Notes under the pieces: generated by a model
Databases searched by the model: none
Told to the model about the DNA's origin: nothing
What the model saw: only the letters and a program-made list of their open reading frames with translations
Shown here: positions 36,856 to 45,716 of the stretch, one piece after another
Numbering within the stretch: position 1 is the first letter of the stretch
How the letters are laid out: the number at the start of each line of letters is the position of its first letter
Source: Rhodohalobacter sp. SW132
Lineage (GTDB): Bacteria > Bacteroidota > Rhodothermia > Balneolales > Balneolaceae
Direction: 5' to 3'
DNA: 64,000 nt
Assembly (NCBI RefSeq): GCF_003390325.1
Contig: NZ_QUOK01000001.1
Coordinates: 868,001-932,000, forward strand
Position numbers and translations under genes: made by a program

Positions 36856-37674
36856 TCACAATTCCCGCACCCAGATATTCCGGAAGCTCACGTAATCGCC
36901 ATGATCCTGTAACCCGATCGGCATTTTAGAATCGTGTGGCACATATTCCGGCAAACCAATATATACCGTTGGACCCTGCAGTTTTTGCCGGTGATGAATC
37001 AGCACATGGTTATGAAGTACCGTGATATAGGCCGGTTTGATTACAGTGCCGTCCTTATCAAAATGCGGTTGCTCAAAAAAGATGTCGTACGTTTGCCATT
37101 CCCCCGGCGGCCGGCTGGCATTTACCATCGGGGCTTTCTGTTTATAGATGGATCCCGCCTGGCCGTTGGAATAGGTTGGATTTTGCCAGGAATCGAGCAC
37201 CTGGATTTCGTAGAGGTTCATCAGAAAAACGCCGCTGTTTCCCCGGCCCTGCCCGTTACCGTCAATCTCTTCCGGTGTTCTCCACTCCACGTGCAGGTGA
37301 ACATCCCCAAATCGCTGGCGTGTCATAATATTACCGCTGCCCGGCACTACAGTCATCGCATCTCCTTCGATTTGCCAGGACGCTTCTTCTTCATGCTGCG
37401 GTATTTCTTCAAGATAATCCGGTACCCTGGAAATATCCGTAAAATAGCCGGGTGCCGTGGTCCATTCCGAAAGGTCGGTTCCATCAAAAAGAATGATAGC
37501 GTCGGATGGCGGTTCTCCATAGGTGCCCGTTGCAACAGAGTCTTCAACGGGCGTCCAGTCATCCGTAAGATCAGGATGCCACTCGGGGCCATCGTTCTGA
37601 TCTTGTGCAGAGAGATGATCTGCACAAAGGGCAATTACAAGCACAGTGAGAAGCATTGAGAAGATGTTTTTCAT
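36856..37674 (-). CDS. DUF1080-domain protein (3-keto-disaccharide hydrolase type), exported
   Basis: A 272-aa secreted protein with a concanavalin-like jelly-roll domain. The signal peptide is MLLTVLVIALCADHLSAQ. The DUF1080 start is AIILFDGTDLSEWTT, followed by GDAMTVVPGSGNIMTRQRFG, DVHLHVEWRTPEE and RGNSGVFLMNLYEIQVLDSW, and ends with YVSFRNIWVREL. Family members include 3-keto-glucoside hydrolases and many with unknown role. It begins 25 bp after the ion channel gene ends and so shares its transcript. Confidence 0.9.
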   Translation of the reverse strand: MKNIFSMLLTVLVIALCADHLSAQDQNDGPEWHPDLTDDWTPVEDSVATGTYGEPPSDAIILFDGTDLSEWTTAPGYFTDISRVPDYLEEIPQHEEEASWQIEGDAMTVVPGSGNIMTRQRFGDVHLHVEWRTPEEIDGNGQGRGNSGVFLMNLYEIQVLDSWQNPTYSNGQAGSIYKQKAPMVNASRPPGEWQTYDIFFEQPHFDKDGTVIKPAYITVLHNHVLIHHRQKLQGPTVYIGLPEYVPHDSKMPIGLQDHGDYVSFRNIWVREL

Positions 37675-37699
37675 AACGGTTGTCCCATTAGATTTTGTG

Positions 37700-39676
37700 T
37701 TAATAGTTCATCAGAATAACAAATTGATCATTTTCTGTAACTTGAAATTCATGATTTTTTGATGGATTGAGAATCAATTTTTTTGTGCCATTTGAACTAA
37801 AATAGTTTTTGTAAATACCCATTGCAGTCTCACCAGAGCCAGATGCAATCTCTTCAATCCTGGAAAACTTGAATGTTCCCGCAGATAAATTGTACTGATT
37901 CAGGCTCCTGAACTCTATTTCAGCACCTCCCACTGTAAATAGCTCTGTATAAATAGATTGAAGTTCCCTCCTCAACGCAACCTGGGCTAAAAGGTGACTG
38001 ATAATCACCGGACTGATGATGACTTCCGATCCCGGACTTTTGATTAGATGGTTATTGTCGGCATTTGCAAGTTCCAATAAAACATGAGGACTGTTTCCGG
38101 CTTGATTTTCAATAATATTCTCAAGCATAATTTTACCCACAATCGTACGTGCATCAGCCTCTTCTCCATCTGACAACAAATCAGAACTCATAAAAAGGAT
38201 GTGGTTGAACGTTTGTGGCTTAACGGACCGGAGTTCGTTTTCCTCCATAAAATCGGCTTCAACATGTATACAGCTAATTTTTGATGCTTTTTGGCTGTAG
38301 TCAGATATTCTCTTTTTTCTGATCTTTTCCGGGATGATAGATATAATCGTTATTTCAAAATGCACATCTTCATACGTACTCAACTCATGTATTAATGCGG
38401 GAATTCTCTTATTCCAGCCAAGAATCAAAACTTTTTTGATCTGAGCCGAAGAAGTTGACCTGTATTTTATTTTCTTATCATCAGGAGGTGAGAAAATTGC
38501 TTTATGTTGAACCGAGCTCTCTTTTCGGGGATTGGTATCATCATGAGAATTTGCGAGGAAAATAATTCTGTCATTTTCCTGGATTTCTGCATCATGCCTC
38601 ACATTCAGCATGGGTATAAACACTGAATTTTCTGTACGGACAAGCCCCAAAATGATACAATTTGGGAAACGGGGTTCGATTTCATAGATCTTTTTCCCGA
38701 TGAACTCTTTATGCTCCCGAGTGTATAAATCGGATTTTATTCCTCTCGACAGGAGTTCCCTGTACACTTCAGATAACCCGATATGCCGGATATTCTGGGC
38801 GATAAGCCTGCTGATAATGGAATCCCCGGAAATAACTTCCAGCGGACCGGGATAGGACCGTTTCGCAACCGTAAGCTTTTTTTCATCCTGAATCTCTGCA
38901 ACCACATAGGGCAGCTGATTGTTTTCCTTCAGCTTTGGATTATTGCTCAGTGAAAGAAGGGTTTTAACGGTTTCTACATCCGCTGAAACCAAATCCTGTC
39001 CGCCTTTTTTACTGCTTGGAATGATGATGGCTGATGCGTTGTAGCAATCCGCCCTCAGCAGATGTTCGGTTTGAAGGGGGTTCCCGGTTCGTAATATGAT
39101 CTCATCAGCCCGTTTTCCAATGAATCGGTCAGCTTTAAGCTCCCGTGTAAGTTTAGCTGATGAGTTTTCAGCCAGAATCACAAGCTGAAGTTTGGAGGTG
39201 CCAAACCGGGCTAAAAACCGTTTCAGTTTGCCCTCTGACTGAAACAGTTCAACGACAATAGAATGAGTCCGGTCGGTCCATCCCAGAATAACGATATGAT
39301 TTTTTACTGCAACAGGTGTTAACCCCTGTTCCAGCTCTGCCATTTTACTTGTGAGCCACTGTGTCATAATGGCGACGAGCGCCCCGAGAAAAACCACATA
39401 TCCGCTGACGGTAAGAAACGTTGAGATGATGCGTCTCATGGTTCCCTCATCATCACCGAGATAGCCGGGGTCAGTGAGCCTCAGAAACGCCCACCAGATT
39501 GATTCCCCGACTCCATCAACATCTCCTCCTGTGGGAAGGGCCAGTATGCCGCCAATGAGTGATATGAACCCGATCAGTGCAACAACTGCAAGCAGCTGAT
39601 ATTTTGCACCCTTTACAAACTGACGCTCAATAAAGAACTTTATCGGGTGGGTTAATCGAAATCTGGATTTTGCCAT
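37700..39676 (-). CDS. CASTOR/POLLUX-type ion channel with two RCK domains
   Basis: Putative cation channel of 658 aa. Helix 1 lies at about 27-47 (LLAVVALIGFISLIGGILAL), a pore-like loop with SIWWAFLRLTDPG at 59-71, and helix 2 at about 85-106. Two Rossmann-type RCK domains follow, opening with NHIVILGWTDRTHSIVVEL (from 126) and VLILGWNKRIPALIHEL (from about 425). The pore lacks the GYG signature of potassium channels and matches the plant DMI1/CASTOR relatives. Ion selectivity is unknown. The stop lies 25 bp before the DUF1080 start. Confidence 0.87.
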   Translation of the reverse strand: MAKSRFRLTHPIKFFIERQFVKGAKYQLLAVVALIGFISLIGGILALPTGGDVDGVGESIWWAFLRLTDPGYLGDDEGTMRRIISTFLTVSGYVVFLGALVAIMTQWLTSKMAELEQGLTPVAVKNHIVILGWTDRTHSIVVELFQSEGKLKRFLARFGTSKLQLVILAENSSAKLTRELKADRFIGKRADEIILRTGNPLQTEHLLRADCYNASAIIIPSSKKGGQDLVSADVETVKTLLSLSNNPKLKENNQLPYVVAEIQDEKKLTVAKRSYPGPLEVISGDSIISRLIAQNIRHIGLSEVYRELLSRGIKSDLYTREHKEFIGKKIYEIEPRFPNCIILGLVRTENSVFIPMLNVRHDAEIQENDRIIFLANSHDDTNPRKESSVQHKAIFSPPDDKKIKYRSTSSAQIKKVLILGWNKRIPALIHELSTYEDVHFEITIISIIPEKIRKKRISDYSQKASKISCIHVEADFMEENELRSVKPQTFNHILFMSSDLLSDGEEADARTIVGKIMLENIIENQAGNSPHVLLELANADNNHLIKSPGSEVIISPVIISHLLAQVALRRELQSIYTELFTVGGAEIEFRSLNQYNLSAGTFKFSRIEEIASGSGETAMGIYKNYFSSNGTKKLILNPSKNHEFQVTENDQFVILMNY

Positions 39677-39695
39677 TTAAAATATACGTCTGGTT

Positions 39696-40241
39696 TTAGT
39701 CCGCTAACCGGGTCATTTCCGCCCTGAATCTCGGCTCTTCATGCCGTTCGAGATAGTACACAAACATTTCGTTTTCAAGATCCATATCCATCATCCAAAC
39801 GTTTGTGACGGCTTCGGGAAGGATTTCTGCAGTGTGATCATCCGCCGGAAAGTACTGCCGGGTAGCCGATCCCCTGTCATCCGCATAGCCGCCATAGCCG
39901 GTGTTCGGTTCTTCGCCCTCTTCATACACCTTATCGCCGATATGTTCGTGATAGAGATGCAGGCCGTTTTCCCGCTGCTCCACAACCCAGGTTGCGTGCC
40001 AGGTATCACCGCCTTCACGGTAGAGATCAACCTCAATAACATCGCTGCTGCATGATGAGATGTGTGCCCTTAACTCGGTATCCACCAGGGTGTGATCCGG
40101 ATCATCGGGATAGGTTGCAGCGCCGACAAACGTTTCCCCGCAGAGTGAACCTAAATTCGCAAAAAACTGGTTGTGATAGGAGTCATTGGCGCATGAGGAG
40201 AAGAGTAACATTGCAATTATAAGAGAACCCGCGTATTTCAT
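39696..40241 (-). CDS. Uncharacterised lipoprotein
   Basis: A 181-aa protein with lipobox LLFSSC (after MKYAGSLIIAM). The mature part is acidic, with two internal Cys (SLCGETFVGA, HISSCSSDVIE), HATWVVEQRENGLHLYHEHI and a long MDMDLENEMFVYYLERHEEP segment. No known domain was recognised. It lies 19 bp upstream of the channel gene, so the three genes probably share a promoter in 40242-40357. Confidence 0.75.
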   Translation of the reverse strand: MKYAGSLIIAMLLFSSCANDSYHNQFFANLGSLCGETFVGAATYPDDPDHTLVDTELRAHISSCSSDVIEVDLYREGGDTWHATWVVEQRENGLHLYHEHIGDKVYEEGEEPNTGYGGYADDRGSATRQYFPADDHTAEILPEAVTNVWMMDMDLENEMFVYYLERHEEPRFRAEMTRLAD

Positions 40242-40357
40242 TGAACGATTGTTTTATTGTGATTGAGAATTTGAACTAAAATCATCAATCGCCACTTAAA
40301 TTCAAAAACTGTATCTTTAATCTTTTCAATCCCCGTTTCACCCGGTATACCCTTTTT

Positions 40358-40567
40358 ATGAGCCGCACAATTGAATCTTACAACCTTGGAAAAGTAGAAG
40401 TTGTCATCTCAGAAACCGACAAAAAAGACCGGCTTCATGTAGACTGCAACGACGGCAACTATCACTCTGAATTTACGGTCCGCCGTTACGAGTACGAGAA
40501 TTACAAACGGCACATGAATCAGAAAATCACCCTCGCCTACAACAAGCAGTACGAAAAAGAGAACTGA
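40358..40567 (+). CDS. Small uncharacterised protein
   Basis: A 69-aa charged protein, MSRTIESYNLGKVEVVISET then a basic C-terminus (RYEYENYKRHMNQKITLAYN). No transmembrane segment, signal or motif is seen. It is divergent from the lipoprotein operon and is followed by repeat copy 2. Codon use looks like its neighbours, which favours a real gene, but no family was recognised. Confidence 0.55.
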   Translation: MSRTIESYNLGKVEVVISETDKKDRLHVDCNDGNYHSEFTVRRYEYENYKRHMNQKITLAYNKQYEKEN

Positions 40568-40593
40568 TTTTTATGGAATGTCCTTTTTTAGAG

Positions 40594-40930
40594 GCAATAC
40601 CACTAACATTAGTATTTATTCTTTTCTGTTTTTTTACAATGTGACTCATGAACTAATTGTTTGTCAATAATTCACCGGCCTTTGATTACTGAAGGAGGTG
40701 CTTGGTTTGTGGGGAGTGCATGCGATGTTTGTAAAAACTACCGGCCAAATCTAAGATTACTGTAACGAAGTGATGTGGACCTTTGTTTTTACATCGCAAA
40801 ACGAACCGCTAATCCCGACTGAAGGAATCACTAGCCCGGCGGGTTTTGGGTACTGCCGCCTGCCCCGAGCGCTTTTGTCTCGGGGACCGTTCAAAAGTAT
40901 CAAGAAAAAAACTCATAGTTAGCTAATATT
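40594..40930 (-). repeat. Structured inverted repeat, copy 2
   Basis: Reverse complement of the element at 33416-33733. The core 40675-40901 contains about 30 extra bases relative to copy 1, which form a hairpin CCCCGAG-cgcttttgt-CTCGGGG (40863-40885). This copy keeps its own middle segment near 40610-40670, different from that of copy 1. It fills the gap upstream of the first beta-propeller lipoprotein gene. Confidence 0.8.
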
Positions 40931-41084
40931 GTTGAAAGTGCTTTCGAAAATGGACTATATCCTGTTTTCCGATCCAGAAAGTCTCCAGAATCCCTCACTA
41001 CAAATTATAAACCCTTTCAAAATCCCTAGAACGCAAACTTGCACTTATACGAAAGGGATAGTATCATATACTAAAAAATTAGTT

Positions 41085-42146
41085 ATGATATACCGATACG
41101 CATTTATTCTCCTCCTGATGCTGATAAGCGCCTGCACTCAAACGGCAGATGAACCTTCCTTTACGATAGAAAACCACACCGTTGATACCGCTGATCTTTT
41201 ACTTTCACCCGAAACGGTATCCGAACTCGGCATGCCGTCGGGACTTCTTTCTGATGAAGACCGCCTTCTTGTTTACGATTCACAAGCCGTTTCCATGATG
41301 GTGTTCGACAGCAGCGGAGAAAAAGAGTTTCAGTTTGGCCGGGAGGGAGACGGCCCAGGGGAGTTTCGTTTCATCCCCGAATTCTGGCTTTTTGATGATA
41401 CCTACGTGCTTTATGACCGCTCTGCCGCACGAATCCTCCATTTTACAAGAGATGGTGATTTCATTGAAGATTTTGCTGTTGAGACAGGCAGTCTTGCCAT
41501 ATCCATTGCCACTCGTTCGGCGACGGAGTTTTATCTTCCCGCCGGGGGAGAAGGGAGCGCGCTGATCCAGTTCAGTCATCTCACGGATGATGAGGAAAAC
41601 CGGCGGTTCGGTGAAAAATTTGCGCAATCAGATGGTGATATTGATATACAACAGGCCCAGAGCGATGCCATTTCGGGAAGAGTCCCCTCATTTATGCAGA
41701 ACCAGATTTTGCTGAGTAGTAATGAATCCGGGCTCTACTCTTTTCAGCAGAGCACCGGACTGTTGCAAAAATATTCTCACGAAGGAGAACTGGAATGGGA
41801 TCAAACCCTGGAACTTCCCGCATCAGACGGTATTTTTGATCAATATGTTGAAAATAACCAAATGATGTCGGAACGGGGGCAGGGAAATGTGATTATGCTA
41901 CAGTACGCCACACAAATTGAAGCCGATGAAGACGGCGTTGCCATCCTTTTGAGCACCCTTGAGCCAAACCCGGTAACCATAGCCTGGCTACCCAATGACG
42001 GATCATCCATGCAGGAAATCCAGTTTCCCGGACTTGACGAATATGAAGCCCGCCCGAGATCGTTTACAATTTCAGATGACGGGAGTACCATCTATTTCAC
42101 TGCCGCAATGGATGGATCGGTTTACAGTGCAAACTGGCCGTTGTAG
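41085..42146 (+). CDS. 6-bladed beta-propeller lipoprotein (first of pair)
   Basis: A 353-aa lipoprotein; from ATG 41085 the signal is IYRYAFILLLMLISAC with lipobox LISAC. NHL/6-bladed propeller features include LLVYDSQAVSMMVFDSSGE, FQFGREGDGPGEFRFIPEFW and YDRSAARILHFTRDGDFIED. Such propellers are frequent near the cell surface in Bacteroidota with unknown partners. The frame continues upstream to 40929 into the repeat, but that part lacks a signal peptide. A second propeller gene follows after 60 bp. Confidence 0.82.
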   Translation: MIYRYAFILLLMLISACTQTADEPSFTIENHTVDTADLLLSPETVSELGMPSGLLSDEDRLLVYDSQAVSMMVFDSSGEKEFQFGREGDGPGEFRFIPEFWLFDDTYVLYDRSAARILHFTRDGDFIEDFAVETGSLAISIATRSATEFYLPAGGEGSALIQFSHLTDDEENRRFGEKFAQSDGDIDIQQAQSDAISGRVPSFMQNQILLSSNESGLYSFQQSTGLLQKYSHEGELEWDQTLELPASDGIFDQYVENNQMMSERGQGNVIMLQYATQIEADEDGVAILLSTLEPNPVTIAWLPNDGSSMQEIQFPGLDEYEARPRSFTISDDGSTIYFTAAMDGSVYSANWPL

Positions 42147-42206
42147 AATGGGGTGATTAGAATTTCATATTCAGTTCCACATATTACATCCAACCATCCA
42201 TCACTC

Positions 42207-43343
42207 ATGATCAGAGATTCTTTCATAAAAATACTAACTCTACTCCTCACTATTTCATATGCGATAATCCTTTTCAGCTGCAGCAGTGAGGAGATTAGGA
42301 CACCACCAGTCACCGAATCCGAAAATCTAAATACACTGCTCAACGCTGCCCCGATAAGCTGGATTGATTTAGATAATGCAGAAGTTGATACTTTGGTTAT
42401 ACCTGAAAATTCAATTTTTGAAGAGAGGCTTTTTGTAGATGAATCGCTCTATGTTCGACTTCCGATTCAGATGAAAGCATTCCAGGATCATTTAATCACC
42501 CTCGAATTTTCATCCGGAAATGTCGTTGCGTTAAGCAAAGAGGGTGAACCCGTTCAAACCATTGGCCGCAGCGGACGCGGTCCCGGCGAATTTGAACGTC
42601 CAATTGCAGTAATGGCCGATAGTGAAAATCTTTATATTTATGATGATGGTCTCAGAAGAATGAGTGTCTTCAATTCCGATTTATTACTCCTGGATACCTT
42701 CGACTTCAAAGACGCCGTATATTCTGAAAACAAAATGAAAATGAATGACAGATATCTTGTCTATCAAAATTCAAATGCTTCGGGGTTTCATGCACCTGAT
42801 CCGGAATCATTTCTGTTAACTGTACGGGAAATTGAAAATCTGGACACAGTGTACTTTGAAGCTTTACCCAGAATTGTTCCTTCAGGCAACCATCCCGGAG
42901 CATACAATAACCTTGGGCTTTCCATTAATTCTAAAAATAAAATCTTGGCCGCTTTTCCTGGCGTACCCTACCTGTACTTATACCGTGATTTTGAACACGC
43001 AAGAACGATTGTGCTTGAATCCGTTTATTATGACACCACCGGCAATCCCTCACTACGACCATATCCTCCGGTTGATAATACAGGTGTAGGTGTAAGTAAT
43101 ATTTTGAGTAACATCTACTTATTAGAAAACAGTGATATATTAATTGCAAGCTTCGGGCTCTTTCATCATTTGAAATCTAATTCCAATGGCGAATACGACC
43201 ATCACCGATCATATTATCTTAAAAGAGAAGACACTGGTGAACAAATTATGATCTTCAGGGATATCGATTCTTTTCCAGATGATCCTTTCCGATTCTTTGC
43301 TTTAGGATGGGGCTTTATTTTTGAGCTAACTTTACCTGATTAA
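42207..43343 (+). CDS. 6-bladed beta-propeller lipoprotein (second of pair)
   Basis: A 378-aa lipoprotein starting at ATG 42207 with a signal peptide (IKILTLLLTISYAIILFSCS). Propeller marks are GEPVQTIGRSGRGPGEFERP, VMADSENLYIYDDGLRRMSV and LAAFPGVPYLYLYRDFEHA. The gene is paralogous in style to its upstream neighbour but differs strongly in sequence. The pair probably forms one transcript. Function unknown. Confidence 0.82.
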   Translation: MIRDSFIKILTLLLTISYAIILFSCSSEEIRTPPVTESENLNTLLNAAPISWIDLDNAEVDTLVIPENSIFEERLFVDESLYVRLPIQMKAFQDHLITLEFSSGNVVALSKEGEPVQTIGRSGRGPGEFERPIAVMADSENLYIYDDGLRRMSVFNSDLLLLDTFDFKDAVYSENKMKMNDRYLVYQNSNASGFHAPDPESFLLTVREIENLDTVYFEALPRIVPSGNHPGAYNNLGLSINSKNKILAAFPGVPYLYLYRDFEHARTIVLESVYYDTTGNPSLRPYPPVDNTGVGVSNILSNIYLLENSDILIASFGLFHHLKSNSNGEYDHHRSYYLKREDTGEQIMIFRDIDSFPDDPFRFFALGWGFIFELTLPD

Positions 43344-43420
43344 ATATAAACCGAACCCAACCGTCTTTTCTGAGCAGATTATCAACTCTTCTAACCATAA
43401 ATTGCGAATACGTTCATACT

Positions 43421-44422
43421 TCACAAAATCAGCATAGCATCACCAAAAGAGTAGAATCGATAGTTCTGTTGTATCGCGTGCTGATAGATTTTTTTCATCT
43501 CATCAAATCCCGTAAATGCCGCAATCAGCATTAGAAGTGTGCTTTTCGGCAGGTGAAAATTGGTGATCAGGTGATCCACCGATTTGAATGTATATCCCGG
43601 CGTGATGAAAATATCGGTCTCGCCCGAGCACGGGATAAAACTACCCTCCTCTTTTGGCGCTGATTCCAGCACACGCACACTCGTGGTTCCCACCGCTGTA
43701 ACCCGTTTCGTTTTATTTAGCGCATCTGCCTGCTGCTGCGAGATTTGATACCATTCGCTGTGCATGATATGATCCTCAATCCTGTCAGCCTTTACCGGCG
43801 CAAACGTACCCAGCCCAACATGGAGCGTAACCTCGTTTTTACGGATTCCCTGCGCGGCCAGTTTTTCCAGCAGCTCCGGCGTGAAATGAAGGCCTGCCGT
43901 AGGTGCAGCTTTACTCCCTGAATCTTTTGCGTATACGGTTTGATATCGCTCCGAAAGAGATTCGTCCCGTTCAATATAAGGCGGAAACGGCGTGTGTTTA
44001 TACGGAGTTACCACCGGGTGATCCAGCGGGTGGCTCAGCTCAATCGTGCGAATTCCATCGTCAGCTATACTGATGGTTTTTGCAGAAAGTTCATCAGTTA
44101 AATCCACGGTTTTTCCCGACCGAAATTTCTTCCCGGGACGGACCATCGCCTCCACCACACGATTATTCACCGCCCGGGTGACAAAAATCTCCACTTTCCC
44201 GTCATTAAACAGCAGGCGGCATTTTTCAACTTTGCTGTTGTTTACGACAAGAGATGTATCAGGCGGCAGATAATCACCGATGTTGTAGAAATAGTCGTCG
44301 GTGATTTCACCTGTTTCCCGGTTGTAAACCAGCAGTCTTGAATGGTCACGCGGGGTTGCCGGTTTTTGGGCGATGAGCTCTTCCGGGAGATTGTAGTCAA
44401 AGTCGTCTAATGTAAAGGACAA
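43421..44422 (-). CDS. queA: S-adenosylmethionine:tRNA ribosyltransferase-isomerase
   Basis: Cytoplasmic enzyme that moves the ribosyl part of SAM onto 7-aminomethyl-7-deazaguanine in tRNA, forming epoxyqueuosine. The N-terminus FDYNLPEELIAQKPATPRDH and motifs SRLLVYNRETG, PTAGLHFTPELLEKL, HVGLGTFAPVKADRIEDHIM, HSEWYQIS and NFHLPKSTLLMLIAAFTG are typical. The length of 333 aa is normal. It stands alone, convergent with the propeller gene. No other queuosine gene is in the window. Confidence 0.97.
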   Translation of the reverse strand: MSFTLDDFDYNLPEELIAQKPATPRDHSRLLVYNRETGEITDDYFYNIGDYLPPDTSLVVNNSKVEKCRLLFNDGKVEIFVTRAVNNRVVEAMVRPGKKFRSGKTVDLTDELSAKTISIADDGIRTIELSHPLDHPVVTPYKHTPFPPYIERDESLSERYQTVYAKDSGSKAAPTAGLHFTPELLEKLAAQGIRKNEVTLHVGLGTFAPVKADRIEDHIMHSEWYQISQQQADALNKTKRVTAVGTTSVRVLESAPKEEGSFIPCSGETDIFITPGYTFKSVDHLITNFHLPKSTLLMLIAAFTGFDEMKKIYQHAIQQNYRFYSFGDAMLIL

Positions 44423-44913
44423 AATTCTGTGTTTTTATGATCTGTGCTTTATAACCTGATGAAAATAGAGAAATCCATAGAAACCTTTTGGGAGAAGCAC
44501 AATTCATAGCTGGTCAAATTATAATTCTACCCCCTACTACAGAAACAGCTCTGTTTTTTACAGATTTTCGCTGTGTATATCGCGGAATATGCTGATACCT
44601 CCTGAATGAATAGAATACTTTCTGCGAAAATCAGCGGATGAATCAGCGCGTCTCTGCGTGAATAAATATATGGCAGAAATACAATTTATCCATTCACCTT
44701 ATTGGAATCCACGTTTTGGACAGTTTTGTGAACATCTATGTAATAGCCCACCTTTAATCAAATAGCATGCAACAATCATGTGCCGGTTTTGTTACATCAT
44801 ATGATATGAATAGAAGTCTTTAAAGAATCTAATTGGAAGAGATTTTATTCTTTCATTATTTCATAAACACCTTAAACCTGATACCTCACTCTTTATAAAA
44901 GGGAAAACATATT
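44423..44913. other. Intergenic region before the repeat-domain lipoprotein
   Basis: AT-rich, 491 bp, no open reading frame of note and no recognised repeat family. It should contain promoters for queA (leftward) and for the lipoprotein (rightward). Confidence 0.5.
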
Positions 44914-45648
44914 ATGAAAAGAATTTTGGTATTGCTGACGATTATACTGGCTCTGTTCATCTACAGCTGCGATACTACTGAATCTTCATTTGATGATACG
45001 CTACCGGAACAGTTAACCCTTTCCTTATCCGCATCCCCGGATGAGGGTGGAACGTTAACCCCAGCGGAAATCGAGTATGTAAAAGGTCAAGAAGTGCAAA
45101 TAGAAGCTGTCTCATCAGACGGGTTTATATTTGAACGATGGACTGGCGACTTTGAAAGTGAAACCAACCCTGCGACCCTGGTGATGACTGAAAACAAATC
45201 GGTCACCGCCCTGTTCAAAGAAATCAGTTCACTTATCGCTATTGAAACCACGGGGGAGGGAACTATTGAAACCGATTTTGACGGTCAAACCGTATCTCTC
45301 TATGCGGTGCCGTCTGATGGATGGACATTCATCCGCTGGGAGGGCGATTTGTCGGGAAGCGAAAATCCTGAATCACTATTCCTGGATGAAGATAAAAGCG
45401 TAACCGCACATTTTGAACAGCGGTTTGATCTTTCCGTTACTATTGACGGCAGTGGAAATGTAGAGATAGATCCGGTGAAGGAGTTTTACAATCACGGCGA
45501 TACTGTAACCTTCACGGCAACGCCCGAACCGGGATATCGTTTCTCTCATTGGGAAGGAGATCTTTCGGGGAGTGAAAACCCTATTCAAACCACCATGGAC
45601 CGTGATAAATCTGCCACAGCCGTTTTTGTATGGTGCATATTATGCTGA
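44914..45648 (+). CDS. Lipoprotein with three InlB/Flg_new-type repeats, possibly truncated
   Basis: A 244-aa protein with signal and lipobox (LALFIYSC). Three repeats of about 65-70 residues follow, each with the pattern GYxFxxWxGDLSGSENP and a KSVTAxF end: FIFERWTGDFESETNP, TFIRWEGDLSGSENPE and YRFSHWEGDLSGSENPI. The same fold unit occurs in the CotH-like protein. The protein stops abruptly after SATAVFVWCILC, right at the end of the third repeat, so a longer ancestor may have been cut. These repeats often serve as stalks or adhesive modules. Confidence 0.8.
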   Translation: MKRILVLLTIILALFIYSCDTTESSFDDTLPEQLTLSLSASPDEGGTLTPAEIEYVKGQEVQIEAVSSDGFIFERWTGDFESETNPATLVMTENKSVTALFKEISSLIAIETTGEGTIETDFDGQTVSLYAVPSDGWTFIRWEGDLSGSENPESLFLDEDKSVTAHFEQRFDLSVTIDGSGNVEIDPVKEFYNHGDTVTFTATPEPGYRFSHWEGDLSGSENPIQTTMDRDKSATAVFVWCILC

Positions 45649-45716
45649 TAGATTAAATGAGGGGTTTCCTGAGGTTATTCAAAGTCACGGCTTGAAAAAG
45701 CCGGCTCTTAACTCAT

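Noticed and set aside
36934-37659. Plus-strand open frame of 241 codons over the DUF1080 gene
   Set aside because: It is antisense to a gene with clear family motifs and has no domain of its own.
33416-40930. Composite transposon bounded by the inverted elements
   Set aside because: No transposase lies within or near the ends, the copies differ in their inner segments, and the genes between look like ordinary chromosomal genes.
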